A stretch of 64,000 bases of DNA from JAJFUV01 sp964384215. GTDB lineage: Bacteria > Acidobacteriota > Terriglobia > Bryobacterales > Bryobacteraceae. Shown in pieces: positions 17,102 through 25,754 of the stretch. The notes beneath the pieces were generated by a model. It was not told the DNA's origin. It made no database searches and was given only the letters and a program-made list of their open reading frames with translations. The stretch is from contig CAYLLB010000004.1 of assembly GCA_964384215.1 (NCBI GenBank), positions 78,811 to 142,810 of the forward strand, given 5' to 3'. The translations under genes were made by a program, and so were the position numbers. The first letter of the stretch is position 1, and each line of letters starts with the position of its first letter.

Positions 17102-17808
17102 AACTCCGCTCCTCGCCGCGCGGCTAACCGGCTGACCGGTTCTCCGTGCTTGGTCATTTCCTCAACCGACCAGCCCTTTTCGGCCATCGCTCCCGTCGGG
17201 CAGACGTTCACGCACTTGCCGCAGGCCGTGCAGTTGCGCGACGAGCCCCATTCCTGGTTCAGCTCGCAGACCAGCCGCGAGCCGACGCCGCGGTTGCGGA
17301 CGTCCCAAACGTGCGCACCCTCGACCTCGCCGCAGGCGCGCACGCATCGCGTGCACAGGATGCACCGGTTGTGGTCGAGCACGTAGCGCTCGTGGCTCAT
17401 GTCGACGCTCACCTTCGGAAAGCTGTAGGGGTATCGGACGCTGGTGACGCCGAGTTTCTGGGCGAGCGACTGCAGTTCGCAATGGCCGTTGGACACGCAG
17501 ACGGCGCAAATATGGTTGCGCTCGGCGAACAGCAGTTCGACGGCAATCTTGCGGTAGCTCTCGAGTTTCGGCGACTTGGTGTTCACCGACATGCCTTCCT
17601 GCACCGGCGTGGTGCAGGCGGGTAGAAGGCGCCCGACGCCCGCCACCTCGACGATACAGAGCCGGCAGGCGCCCACCGGCGTAAGACCTTCCATGTAGCA
17701 GAGCGCCGGGATGTACTTCCCGTTGGCGCGCGCGGCTTCGAGGATGGTCTGGCCGTCGGTCGCGCTGACGTATTCTCCGTCGATTCGAATGGATACTTTC
17801 TGGGGCAA
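17098..17808 (-). CDS. hoxU: Hydrogenase diaphorase Fe-S subunit HoxU
   Basis: About 236 residues, homologous to the N-terminal part of NuoG. A [2Fe-2S] ferredoxin domain (ALCYMEGLTPVGACRLCIVE, later Cys in PACTT) is followed by a His-Cys cluster region (NHICAVCVSNGHCELQ) and two [4Fe-4S] sites (CILCTRCVRACG and CTACGKCVNVCPTG). It wires HoxF to HoxY. Start: ATG 17826 has no ribosome-binding site, whereas AAAGGAG inside that extension sits 8 bases before TTG 17808, so TTG is preferred. Confidence 0.9.
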   Translation of the reverse strand: MPQKVSIRIDGEYVSATDGQTILEAARANGKYIPALCYMEGLTPVGACRLCIVEVAGVGRLLPACTTPVQEGMSVNTKSPKLESYRKIAVELLFAERNHICAVCVSNGHCELQSLAQKLGVTSVRYPYSFPKVSVDMSHERYVLDHNRCILCTRCVRACGEVEGAHVWDVRNRGVGSRLVCELNQEWGSSRNCTACGKCVNVCPTGAMAEKGWSVEEMTKHGEPVSRLAARRGAEL

Positions 17809-17865
17809 GGAATTCGCTCCTTTCATTGCGCGGCGGCCGTAGAGCCGGCCGCTCTGCGCGGGCCG

Positions 17866-20800
17866 CTAATGGTCTCCGTTGCGGACGTCGCAGCGCAGGC
17901 AGCGGCAGGATTCCTCCATGGCTTCGATGGCCGTCAATCCGAGCACGGCTTCGTCGAAGACCTTCACGCGTTCGAGCGGCGCAAGTTCTCCGCAGACATG
18001 GCGGCGGCTCGCGCTCGGCTGCGCCGGCGGGACTTGCTCATAGTCGAACTCGCGATAAATCTGGTCGAACCTTCGCGCGCCCATCAGGCGTTCGTCGATG
18101 TTGCGCGCGGCTTTCTTGCCATAGCCCATGGCGTTGGAGACGTTGGATGCGCCGCTGATCAGGTCGCCGCCGGCGTAAAACTTGGTGCGGCTGGTTTCGA
18201 GCGAGTAACGGTCCACGTCGATGGTGCCGTTCTCCTTGAGCGTGAGGCCTGAGGCGCGCGCGAAATCCAGGTCCACCGTTTCGCCGACCGCCAGCACCAC
18301 CGTGTCGCACTCGAAGCGCAGGATCTCATCGGTGGGGATGGGCCGGCGCCGGCCCGAGGAATCATACTCGCCCAGGCGCGTCTTCACCACCTCGATGGCC
18401 TGGACGCCGCCCTGGCGGTCGCCCACGATGCGGTGGGGCGTCGCCAGGAACACGAACTCGGCGCCTTCCGCCTCCGCGGCTTCGGTCTCCTCGGCGATGG
18501 CCGGCATGTCCTTGCGTTCGCGGCGATAGATCACGGTGACGTCGGAGCCCATACGCAGCGCCGTGCGGGCTGAGTCGATGGCCGCGTTACCGCCGCCGAT
18601 CACCACCACCTTCTTGCCGAGCGCGCACTCGGTCTTCTTCGAAACGGCTTCCAGGAACAGGAGCGCCGGCATCACGCCGCGCAACTCCGTGCCCGGCAGG
18701 TACACCCATGCTTCCTTCCAGGTGCCGATGGAAAGGAATACGGCGTCGTACATCGAATCGATGTCGTTGAGTGGTATGTCGAAGCCGACCCGAGTGTTGA
18801 AAACGAAATTCACCCCGACGCGCCGGATGAGTTCGAGTTCCTTCTCCAGCACACTCTTCGGCAATCGGTATTCCGGCAGCGCGTAACGCAGCATACCGCC
18901 CGCTTCGGGATTGGATTCGTACAGGGTGACTTCGTGCCCCAGCATGGCCAGGTAAAACGCGCATGTCAGCCCCGTGGGGCCGGCGCCGACTACGGCGGTC
19001 TTTTTACCAGTGGGGGCCAGTTTATGCGCCACCACTTTTTCGATCATTTCGCTGTAACGGCCCGAGGCATAAATCGCGTCGGCGATCGAGCGATGCACGT
19101 CGCGCATGTTCACCGGCTCGTCGAGCCCGGCGCGGCGGCAGCGATGTTCGCAGGGATGCTGGCAGACGCGGCCCGTGGAGGCGGGCAGCGGGTTGTCGAG
19201 AATGACGCTCTCGAAGGCTTCCTCCAGCCTGTCTTCCTTGTAGAGTTGAAGGAAGCGCGGGATGTTCATGTGCAGCGGGCAGGAGTTCTCGCAGGGCGAA
19301 ACCGCCAGGTCCTCGCACACGCCGGCGCGGCAGCGATGCGCCCGGATGTGGTCCTCGAACTCATGCCGGAAGTGCCGCATGGTCGTGAGAACGGGGTTGG
19401 GCGCTGTCTGCCCCAGACCGCACAGTGACGTGTCGCGAACCATGCGGCTCAATTCATCGAGCGTCCCAAGGTCGCCGACCGTCGCCGCTCCGCGCGTGAA
19501 TTTGTTCAGGATCTGCAGCGCTTTGTCGAGCCCCACGCGGCAGGGGACACACTTGCCGCAGGATTCCGAGTGGGTGAACTCGATGAAGTAGCGCGCCACG
19601 TCCACCATGCAGTTGTCTTCGTCCATGACAACCATGCCGCCGGACCCCATGATGGAGCCCAGTTGGGCCAGCGTCTCGTAATCTACCGGCGTGTCGAACA
19701 TTTCCTGCGGGATGCAGCCGCCAGAGGGCCCGCCCGTCTGCACGCTTTTTACGGTGCGCCCGTGCGGGGCACCGCCGCCGATGTCATAAACGAACTTGCG
19801 CAACGGCGTACCCAGCGGCATTTCCACCAAACCCGTGCTGTTGACCTTGCCCACCAGAGAGAACACCTTTGTCCCGCTGCTCTTGGTGCTGCCGGTTTCG
19901 GTGAACCAGGCCGGACCCTTGATGACGATGGGCGGGATGTTGTACCAGGTCTCGACGTTATTGATGTTGGTGGGTTTGCCGAACAGGCCCTTCTGGGCCG
20001 GGTAGGGAGGCCGTGGCGTGGGACGGCCCGCCCTGCTTTCGAGTGAGCGGATGAGCGCGGTTTCCTCGCCGCAGACGAACGCGCCAGCGCCCTCCACCAG
20101 GCTCAGATCGAAGTTGAAGCCTCGCCCCAGAATGTTCTCGCCTAGCAGGCCGTATTCCTTGGCCTGTTCGACGGCCCGGCTCAGGCGGTGCACGGCGAGC
20201 GGATACTCTGCGCGGATGTACACGATCCCCTCGGAAGCGCCCATGACGTAACCGCCGATGATCATGCCCTCGATGAGCGCATGCGGATCGCTTTCGATCT
20301 CGTTGCGGTTCATGTATGCGCCAGGGTCGCCCTCGTCGGCGTTGCAGACGATGTACTTGGGTTCGGCCTGGGCCTTGCGCAGGAACTCCCACTTGATGCC
20401 GGTCAGGTAGCCCGCGCCGCCGCGCCCGCGCAGCTTCGATGCCTTGATCTGCTCGACAACCGCGGCGGGGTTCGAATCGATCAGGACTTTGTACAGGGCC
20501 TGGTAGCCGCCCACGGCGATGTACTCTTCGATGTCTCCGGGATTGATGAGGCCGCAGTTGCGCAGAACGATCTTCTTCTGCCCGTTGAAGAAGGGCACCT
20601 CGTTCCAACTGGGAAGATCGGGATAATCGGACCCGTACTTCACGTGTCCTGTAATGTGGTCCCACTCCTCAATCTTGCAGAGAACCAGATCGCGGGGAAC
20701 TTCGCCCGAAGCCGCGTCATCCAGAATGCGTTCGACGTCGTTGTGCTGGACGCGGTGCAGAATCAACAGCGGTTTGCCGGGCACCCAGAGGTTCACCAGC

Positions 20801-21018
20801 GGTTCTTCGGCGCAGAAGCCGAAGCAGCCCACGCGAGTGAGATGATAGCCCAGGCCACGGCGGTCGATAGCGGAAGCGAAGGCATGGTAGACCGCCTCGG
20901 CGCCGTTGCCGGAGCCGCACGTACCCATACCGACGGCGATGCGCGGGCGCGGCGGCAGCAACTTTGCCATGCCCGACTCCCGCACCGCGTTGAAGGTGCT
21001 GAAGTCACTGATTCGCAT
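17866..21018 (-). CDS. hoxF: HoxF/NuoF-type diaphorase fused to NfnB/GltD-like NAD(P)H oxidoreductase
   Basis: 1050 residues, about twice a normal HoxF. Residues 25-100: thioredoxin-like [2Fe-2S] domain with Cys34, Cys65 and Cys69 (the usual second cysteine is not seen). Residues 150-560: NuoF core with FMN loop GRGGAG (198-203), NADH-site CNADEGDPGAYMNR and the [4Fe-4S] site ESCGKCVPCR (487, 490, 493) plus Cys533. Residues 570-1045: glutamate-synthase-small-subunit/NfnB-like module. It has Fe-S cysteines (CENSCPLHMNIP, CQHPCEHRCRR), an FAD Rossmann motif VVGAGPTG (676-683), a second nucleotide site VVVIGGGN (804-811) and a closing CRCLRCD. It overlaps the hoxE stop by 14 bases. The fusion implies a second pyridine-nucleotide site and possibly electron bifurcation; that is inference. 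Confidence 0.92.
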   Translation of the reverse strand: MRISDFSTFNAVRESGMAKLLPPRPRIAVGMGTCGSGNGAEAVYHAFASAIDRRGLGYHLTRVGCFGFCAEEPLVNLWVPGKPLLILHRVQHNDVERILDDAASGEVPRDLVLCKIEEWDHITGHVKYGSDYPDLPSWNEVPFFNGQKKIVLRNCGLINPGDIEEYIAVGGYQALYKVLIDSNPAAVVEQIKASKLRGRGGAGYLTGIKWEFLRKAQAEPKYIVCNADEGDPGAYMNRNEIESDPHALIEGMIIGGYVMGASEGIVYIRAEYPLAVHRLSRAVEQAKEYGLLGENILGRGFNFDLSLVEGAGAFVCGEETALIRSLESRAGRPTPRPPYPAQKGLFGKPTNINNVETWYNIPPIVIKGPAWFTETGSTKSSGTKVFSLVGKVNSTGLVEMPLGTPLRKFVYDIGGGAPHGRTVKSVQTGGPSGGCIPQEMFDTPVDYETLAQLGSIMGSGGMVVMDEDNCMVDVARYFIEFTHSESCGKCVPCRVGLDKALQILNKFTRGAATVGDLGTLDELSRMVRDTSLCGLGQTAPNPVLTTMRHFRHEFEDHIRAHRCRAGVCEDLAVSPCENSCPLHMNIPRFLQLYKEDRLEEAFESVILDNPLPASTGRVCQHPCEHRCRRAGLDEPVNMRDVHRSIADAIYASGRYSEMIEKVVAHKLAPTGKKTAVVGAGPTGLTCAFYLAMLGHEVTLYESNPEAGGMLRYALPEYRLPKSVLEKELELIRRVGVNFVFNTRVGFDIPLNDIDSMYDAVFLSIGTWKEAWVYLPGTELRGVMPALLFLEAVSKKTECALGKKVVVIGGGNAAIDSARTALRMGSDVTVIYRRERKDMPAIAEETEAAEAEGAEFVFLATPHRIVGDRQGGVQAIEVVKTRLGEYDSSGRRRPIPTDEILRFECDTVVLAVGETVDLDFARASGLTLKENGTIDVDRYSLETSRTKFYAGGDLISGASNVSNAMGYGKKAARNIDERLMGARRFDQIYREFDYEQVPPAQPSASRRHVCGELAPLERVKVFDEAVLGLTAIEAMEESCRCLRCDVRNGDH

Positions 21019-21559
21019 GTTTTCTACGATCCCCTTCCAGGTGGTCGATCTCGCGCTTCAAGGCCTGCTCGTTCACATGGCCGAGGATGTTATGGTTCAC
21101 CTCGACCACCGGCGCCAGCGCGCACTGTCCGAAGCAGGCCACCGTGCGCAGCGTGTACTTGCCGTCGCTGGTGGTGACGGACAACTTGTCGGCTCCGCCG
21201 CCTTCCTCGGCCGAATCCTTGACGCCGAGTTCCAGCTTCAGGCGTTCCAGCAGGTTGCGCGATCCGCGCGTGTGGCACGCCGTGCCACGGCAGATGCAGA
21301 TCGTGTTCTTGCCCTGGGGCTCCAGATTGAAGAGGGCGTAAAAGCTGACGACGCTGTAAACTTGAGCCCGGGGAATGTCCGTCTTCGCGGCCACGTAGTC
21401 CAGCAGTTCCATTGGCAGGTACTTCTGTGGGTTATGTTCCTGGAGTTCTTCCAGGATGCTCAGCAGCCGGCCAGCGCGCGCCGGATGGCGGGCGATCACC
21501 TGGTCGACGTAGTCCTGGTCGACAGGAGACGGCAGGCTTGGGACAACCGGAGGTTTCAT
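21005..21559 (-). CDS. hoxE: Hydrogenase diaphorase [2Fe-2S] subunit HoxE
   Basis: 184 residues of the NuoE/HoxE thioredoxin-like ferredoxin family. A helical N-terminal domain (ILEELQEHNPQKYLPMELLD) is followed by the cluster domain: CICRGTACHTRGS provides two cysteines and ACFGQCALAP the other two. It passes electrons to or from HoxF. First gene of the hoxEFUYH run. No confident promoter was found in the 92 bases separating it from the divergent PHP gene. Confidence 0.9.
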   Translation of the reverse strand: MKPPVVPSLPSPVDQDYVDQVIARHPARAGRLLSILEELQEHNPQKYLPMELLDYVAAKTDIPRAQVYSVVSFYALFNLEPQGKNTICICRGTACHTRGSRNLLERLKLELGVKDSAEEGGGADKLSVTTSDGKYTLRTVACFGQCALAPVVEVNHNILGHVNEQALKREIDHLEGDRRKHANQ

Positions 21560-21651
21560 AGATGAGTCCTCTCCCGAAGCGAATAGACAAACATGATATC
21601 CAAACGCGGACCGGCGTGTCTGGGCTGGTTCGCGGTAGAGTAGTAAGTTCT

Positions 21652-22755
21652 ATGAACAAGCGAACGGCGATTTTTCTCTCTTGCGTGTTGTTTTTTGTTA
21701 TGGCCGCTCCCGTCGTGGCGCAGGTGCGCAATCCGCTGCCCGTGCCCGACGTAGGCGGCTATCGGACCCTCAAATGCGACTTCCATATGCACACAGTCTT
21801 TAGCGATGGCCAGGTGTGGCCGCCGGCGCGGGTGGTCGAAGCCTGGCGTGACGGATTGGACGCGGTTGCCATCACAGACCACTCCGGTGGAGGAAGAAAC
21901 AAGGAGATCCTGAAGAATGATTTGAATCTCCCGCACGCGCTCGCGCGCCCCACGGCCGATCAACTGGGCGTGCTGCTGGTTCCCGGCGTTGAGGTGGCGC
22001 AGGGATTGACGCACTGCAACGCCTTGTTCATCAAGGACGCCAACGAGGTGACCGGAATGCAACTGTTGCCGGCGTTGCGCAAGCTGCGCGCGCAGGGCGC
22101 CTATCTTCTGTGGAACCATCCCGGCTGGCGACGGCCGGCGATCTGGTACCCCGACATCGACGAGGCCTATCGCGAAAAGCTGATCGATGGCTTTGAGATA
22201 GTCAACGGCAGTGAGATCTATCCGGACACGCAGGCCTGGAGCGAGGAGAAGAAGTTGGCGCTGTTTGCCGACAGCGACGTGCACCCGACGATGGAGCCGC
22301 AGGATGAGCGCACGCGCCGGCCAATTACCTTGGTATTCGTGCGCACCGCGGACCTTGCGGGCTTGCGCGAGGCGCTGGATGCCCGGCGAACCGTGGCCTG
22401 GTACCGCGACGACGTTTGGGGCGCGGAAGAATTCCTGCGCGGGCTCTGGCAGGGCGCCGTCAAAGTGGAACCTGCGCGTCTGGCCTTCTCTCCGCAAGTG
22501 AGGCGCTCCGGCATCCGCATCGCGAACACCTCGGCCATTCCGTTTCAATTGAAGGTGAAGAGCGCGCCCGCGTGGCTCAGTCTCAGCGCCGGCACGCTTC
22601 CCGGCGAGCGCGTGGTGTCCGTCCCTGTGAGCGCAGCCAAGGACGCCCCGGCGGGCGAGCATCGCGTGGAGATTGTTCTCGAAGTAACCAACCTCCACAC
22701 GGCCCCCGGCAAGTCCTTGACCGCCGCCTTGCCGCTGACCGTCACGGTCGAATAG
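21652..22755 (+). CDS. Exported PHP-domain metal-dependent phosphoesterase-like protein
   Basis: 367 residues from ATG 21652, giving a clean signal peptide ending PVVAQ. The PHP domain (about 40-280) shows CDFHMHTVFSDG, ITDHSGG, PGVEV and a late ADSDVHP, a plausible set of metal ligands. The C-terminal about 90 residues look like an immunoglobulin-type beta-sandwich. It sits on the opposite strand between the two hydrogenase operons and has no obvious link to either. Substrate unknown. Confidence 0.75.
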   Translation: MNKRTAIFLSCVLFFVMAAPVVAQVRNPLPVPDVGGYRTLKCDFHMHTVFSDGQVWPPARVVEAWRDGLDAVAITDHSGGGRNKEILKNDLNLPHALARPTADQLGVLLVPGVEVAQGLTHCNALFIKDANEVTGMQLLPALRKLRAQGAYLLWNHPGWRRPAIWYPDIDEAYREKLIDGFEIVNGSEIYPDTQAWSEEKKLALFADSDVHPTMEPQDERTRRPITLVFVRTADLAGLREALDARRTVAWYRDDVWGAEEFLRGLWQGAVKVEPARLAFSPQVRRSGIRIANTSAIPFQLKVKSAPAWLSLSAGTLPGERVVSVPVSAAKDAPAGEHRVEIVLEVTNLHTAPGKSLTAALPLTVTVE

Positions 22756-22759
22756 AACG

Positions 22760-22840
22760 CGGGACGACAGTACACTCAATCCCCGGTTCCTCCTGACTGG
22801 GAAGACGGAGGTGAAAGAGGGGGTTGAGTGTATTGTCCCG
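22760..22840. terminator. Long imperfect inverted repeat between PHP gene and protease gene
   Basis: The arms at 22760-22784 and 22820-22840 are near-perfect complements (CGGGAC..ACTCAATCCCC against GGGGTTGAGTGTATTGTCCCG, with a few extra bases in the left arm). It lies between two converging genes and overlaps the last codons of the protease frame. Probably a bidirectional terminator. No T-run. Confidence 0.5.
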
Positions 22841-23273
22841 AGATTATGTCGAGCACGGGGGCCATGGCGGCCTCGACGGCGGCCGTCATAAGGCCACCCA
22901 CCGTGAGGGTGTCGGCCGCTTCCACCGTGATGATGGTTACTTCCTGCGGCACATGGAGGCCCAGTTTCCCGGCAAGTTGTAGGGCCTCGAACAATCCCAC
23001 GTAGTGGGGCGAACCGCCGGGCACTGTCTGGAACTCTTCATTTCGTAGAACCGTGATAGTGCCGGGGGCGGTCTGGCCGGTCACCACCGTATCCACGACA
23101 ATGAGCTTGTCGCAGTTCTGCACGTGATCGAGCAGCGCCATGCCGGCTTCGGAACTCTCGACCACATCGATTTGCCCGCCGAACAAACGACGCGCCTCGC
23201 CGGCGACGCGGATACCGAATGCGTCGTCGGCGAGAATGTCGTTGCCCAGCGCCAATAAGCGCGTGACGGGCAT
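22776..23273 (-). CDS. [NiFe] hydrogenase maturation protease (M52)
   Basis: 165 residues. HycI/HoxW-type endopeptidase that clips the C-terminal tail of the large subunit after nickel insertion. Motifs: LALGNDILADDAFGIRVA (metal-binding acidic residue near the N terminus), VVDTVVTG and a histidine in GGSPHYVGLFEAL. It lies 2 bases after mvhA, so it most likely matures MvhA; it is also the only such protease in the window and HoxH needs trimming too. The last about 20 codons (PPLSPPSSQ...) lie within a large inverted repeat and may be a recent extension. Confidence 0.88.
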   Translation of the reverse strand: MPVTRLLALGNDILADDAFGIRVAGEARRLFGGQIDVVESSEAGMALLDHVQNCDKLIVVDTVVTGQTAPGTITVLRNEEFQTVPGGSPHYVGLFEALQLAGKLGLHVPQEVTIITVEAADTLTVGGLMTAAVEAAMAPVLDIISGQYTQPPLSPPSSQSGGTGD

Positions 23274-23275
23274 AA

Positions 23276-24772
23276 CTATTGACGGGTGATGCTGCCGTCG
23301 AGATCGCGCCGCAGGATGCCGGCGGTGGAGCCGTCGGCTTCGCGGACACGGATCTGCAGCGGCATACTGCCGGGCAACGAGTGCGTGGCGCAGCCGTTGC
23401 AGGGGTCATAGGCGCGGAAGGCCATCTCCACCATGTTGAGCACGCCGTCGGAGATGTGGTCCCGGCTGACGAGTCCCTTGGCCGCCTTCTCGACGCTCAT
23501 GGCGATGCGGGCGGCGTTGTTGGTGGTCGCCACGATCATGTTGGCTTTGCGGATGAGGCCGTTCTCGTCGGTCACGTAATGATGAATCAGCGTGCCGCGA
23601 GGGGCTTCTACGATTCCCACGCCTTCCGTGGGAACCTCAGTTGGAAGCGTACGGACATTCGGGTCTGTAAGCTCCTTGTTGTCCGCCAACTCCTTCATCC
23701 GCTCGGCCGCGTAAAGCAGCTCGATGGCGCGGGCCCAATGGTGCGCCAGCGTGTGATGCACCGGCTTACCGTGGAGCGTCTCGACATACTGCTGGTAAGC
23801 GGCCTGCGCGCCGGGGGTGGCGAAACCGTCCGCGGCGTTCAGCCGCGCCAGCGGCGCCACGCTGTAAACACCGCTGTCGGCGCCGTCGACGAAGCCCTTC
23901 CAGCCTACCGGTTTCAGGTACGAGAACTTCACGTAGCTCCAAGGTTCGACGTGTTCGGCAACGTAGTCCAGGTACTGGCCCGCGCCGAACTTGGCATACT
24001 CGCTTCCATCCGGTTTCACGACGCGCAACTGCCCATCGTAGAAGTTGACCCGGTTGGACCCGTCCACCGTACCCATGTAATAGGTCTTGTGCGTGAAAAC
24101 GTCGGACAGGATCAGCTCGACGTAATCGCTCCGCTTCAGAACCAGCTTGTCGAAAACGTCGAGAGTGAACTTGGCGAAATCGACCGCTTCGTTCGCCACG
24201 GCGCGGAACTGCGCCTGGTCCTCTTTCGAAATGCGCTTGGCGACGCCGCCCGGCAATCCAAGCACGGGATGGCCCGCCTTGCCGCCGGTGAGCGCGAGCA
24301 ATTCGCGCAGTTTGCGGCGCATGCCGACAACCTTCTGCCCTACCTCGACGCCCACCTTACCGATGACGCCGAGGATATTGCGCTCGGCGGCCGGCGCCTG
24401 CGGCCCGACGATGAAGTCCGGCCCGCCCAGGAAGTAGATATGCAGCGAGTGGTCTTCCACCATGAAGACGTTGTAGAAGAGTTCGCGGATGCGCAGGGCC
24501 GCCGGCGGAGGCGTCACCTTGTAGACAGCATCCAGGGCCTTGGTGGAGGCCATGTGATGCGCCGTGGGGCAGACGCCGCAAATACGCGAGGTGATCTGCG
24601 GCATGTCTTCGGCCGGCCGTCCCTCGGCGAACTTTTCGAAACCCCGCAGTTCAGGGATCTGGAAGAACGCCCGGTCGACCTGACCGGACTCGTTCAGGAA
24701 GATCTCGATCTTGCCGTGGCCTTCCAGGCGAGTAACGGGGTCGATGGTGATTCTTTGAGCCGTACTAGACAT
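23276..24772 (-). CDS. mvhA: Hdr-linked [NiFe] hydrogenase large subunit (MvhA type)
   Basis: 498 residues. Active-site motifs RICGVCPTAHHMAS (L1) and AYDPCNGCATHSLPG (L2). A tail of about 35 residues after the L2 histidine implies proteolytic maturation by the adjacent protease. The family is group 3c, F420-non-reducing hydrogenase, which in methanogens feeds heterodisulfide reductase. It overlaps mvhG by 8 bases. It is clearly distinct from HoxH in length and internal sequence. Confidence 0.92.
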   Translation of the reverse strand: MSSTAQRITIDPVTRLEGHGKIEIFLNESGQVDRAFFQIPELRGFEKFAEGRPAEDMPQITSRICGVCPTAHHMASTKALDAVYKVTPPPAALRIRELFYNVFMVEDHSLHIYFLGGPDFIVGPQAPAAERNILGVIGKVGVEVGQKVVGMRRKLRELLALTGGKAGHPVLGLPGGVAKRISKEDQAQFRAVANEAVDFAKFTLDVFDKLVLKRSDYVELILSDVFTHKTYYMGTVDGSNRVNFYDGQLRVVKPDGSEYAKFGAGQYLDYVAEHVEPWSYVKFSYLKPVGWKGFVDGADSGVYSVAPLARLNAADGFATPGAQAAYQQYVETLHGKPVHHTLAHHWARAIELLYAAERMKELADNKELTDPNVRTLPTEVPTEGVGIVEAPRGTLIHHYVTDENGLIRKANMIVATTNNAARIAMSVEKAAKGLVSRDHISDGVLNMVEMAFRAYDPCNGCATHSLPGSMPLQIRVREADGSTAGILRRDLDGSITRQ

Positions 24773-25754
24773 TCGCGGGTACCTCCTCGTTGAGCTTCTT
24801 TCGGCGCAGCAGCGATGCCGGCAAACAGTAGCGATAGAACGTGCCGGTCGGGTCCGGAATCGTGGCCATGATGCGCTCGATCTCGGCCTCGTCGTTGGAA
24901 TCGGCGATCGAAGCGATGGCGCTCATGGCTTTGGCGCCGTAATCCACCACGCGGCTCGTGGGTCCGAAACAGCCGGTGCACGGCATGTTGCCGTGGATGC
25001 AACGTGTCTCGCAGCCCGCGCGGGTGGCCGGCCCCAGGCAGATCACGCCCTGGGCCAGCAGGCAGGTCTGCTCGTCGAGGATCACCTGGTGCGGCCGCTT
25101 GTACTCCTTGAGCAGCAGCTTGTCCGGCTTGGTGTCCTTGCGATCGCAGGTCTCGCATAGCGCCTTATCCGGAGCGAGCACGGAACCCTTGGGCGGAAGC
25201 TGGCCGGAGAGCAGCGCCTCGACGGTCTCGGCGAGCATCTTCGGCGTCGGCGGGCAACCGGGCACGTAATAGTCGACGTCGATGACGTCGGCCAGAGTGC
25301 GGACGGTTTTGTAAAAGCCAGGCAGCGTCACCGTGAAGCCGTTCTCACGATGAGTCGTCTCAGGCTTGGCCCCCGGCGCGTTCGTCGTGCTTACGGATTC
25401 CAGGTAGACCGTCCGGAAAATCTCCTCGCGGGTGTACAGGTTGGCGAGGCCCGGAATACCGCCGGTCTGCGCACAGGCGCCGAAAGCGATGACGTACTGC
25501 GACTTCTTGCGCAGCAGGTGGGCCATCTCCTCTTGCTCGGTGGTGCGTATGGCGCCGTTGATGAAACTGACGGTGATCGCCCCGTCGGCCATGGCTTCGA
25601 CGTCCTTGCGCTTGAAGTCCAAAGCCACGGGCCAGAGCACGATATCGATCTTGGCGACTACGTCGAGAATCTTCTCGGCCAGGTCGACGACGGCTTCTTC
25701 GCAGCCGCCGCAGCTTGCGCACCAATAAAACGCGACTTTCGGTTTGTCGGCCAT
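24765..25754 (-). CDS. mvhG: Hdr-linked [NiFe] hydrogenase small subunit (MvhG type)
   Basis: 329 residues from ATG 25754, with AGGAGGT upstream; the frame runs upstream to 25883 but that part overlaps mvhD. N-terminal proximal-cluster ligands (WCASCGGCEEA, FGACAQTGG, VPGCPPTP) are followed by a cysteine-rich C-terminal region (CETCDRK, CLLAQGVICLGPATRAGC, CIHGNMPCTGCFGP) for further [4Fe-4S] clusters. No Tat signal, so cytoplasmic. Its start shares one base with the mvhD stop (TAATG). Confidence 0.92.
   Translation of the reverse strand: MADKPKVAFYWCASCGGCEEAVVDLAEKILDVVAKIDIVLWPVALDFKRKDVEAMADGAITVSFINGAIRTTEQEEMAHLLRKKSQYVIAFGACAQTGGIPGLANLYTREEIFRTVYLESVSTTNAPGAKPETTHRENGFTVTLPGFYKTVRTLADVIDVDYYVPGCPPTPKMLAETVEALLSGQLPPKGSVLAPDKALCETCDRKDTKPDKLLLKEYKRPHQVILDEQTCLLAQGVICLGPATRAGCETRCIHGNMPCTGCFGPTSRVVDYGAKAMSAIASIADSNDEAEIERIMATIPDPTGTFYRYCLPASLLRRKKLNEEVPANV

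Noticed and set aside
15115..21559. Calling the Hox genes a respiratory complex I fragment
   Set aside because: NuoE/F/G-like subunits are present, but the downstream genes HoxY and HoxH have [NiFe] hydrogenase ligands (RICGICPVSH, DPCFSCSTH) and there are no membrane Nuo subunits.
23279..24793. 504-codon frame opposite mvhA
   Set aside because: Exactly mirrors the mvhA limits and has no domain content.
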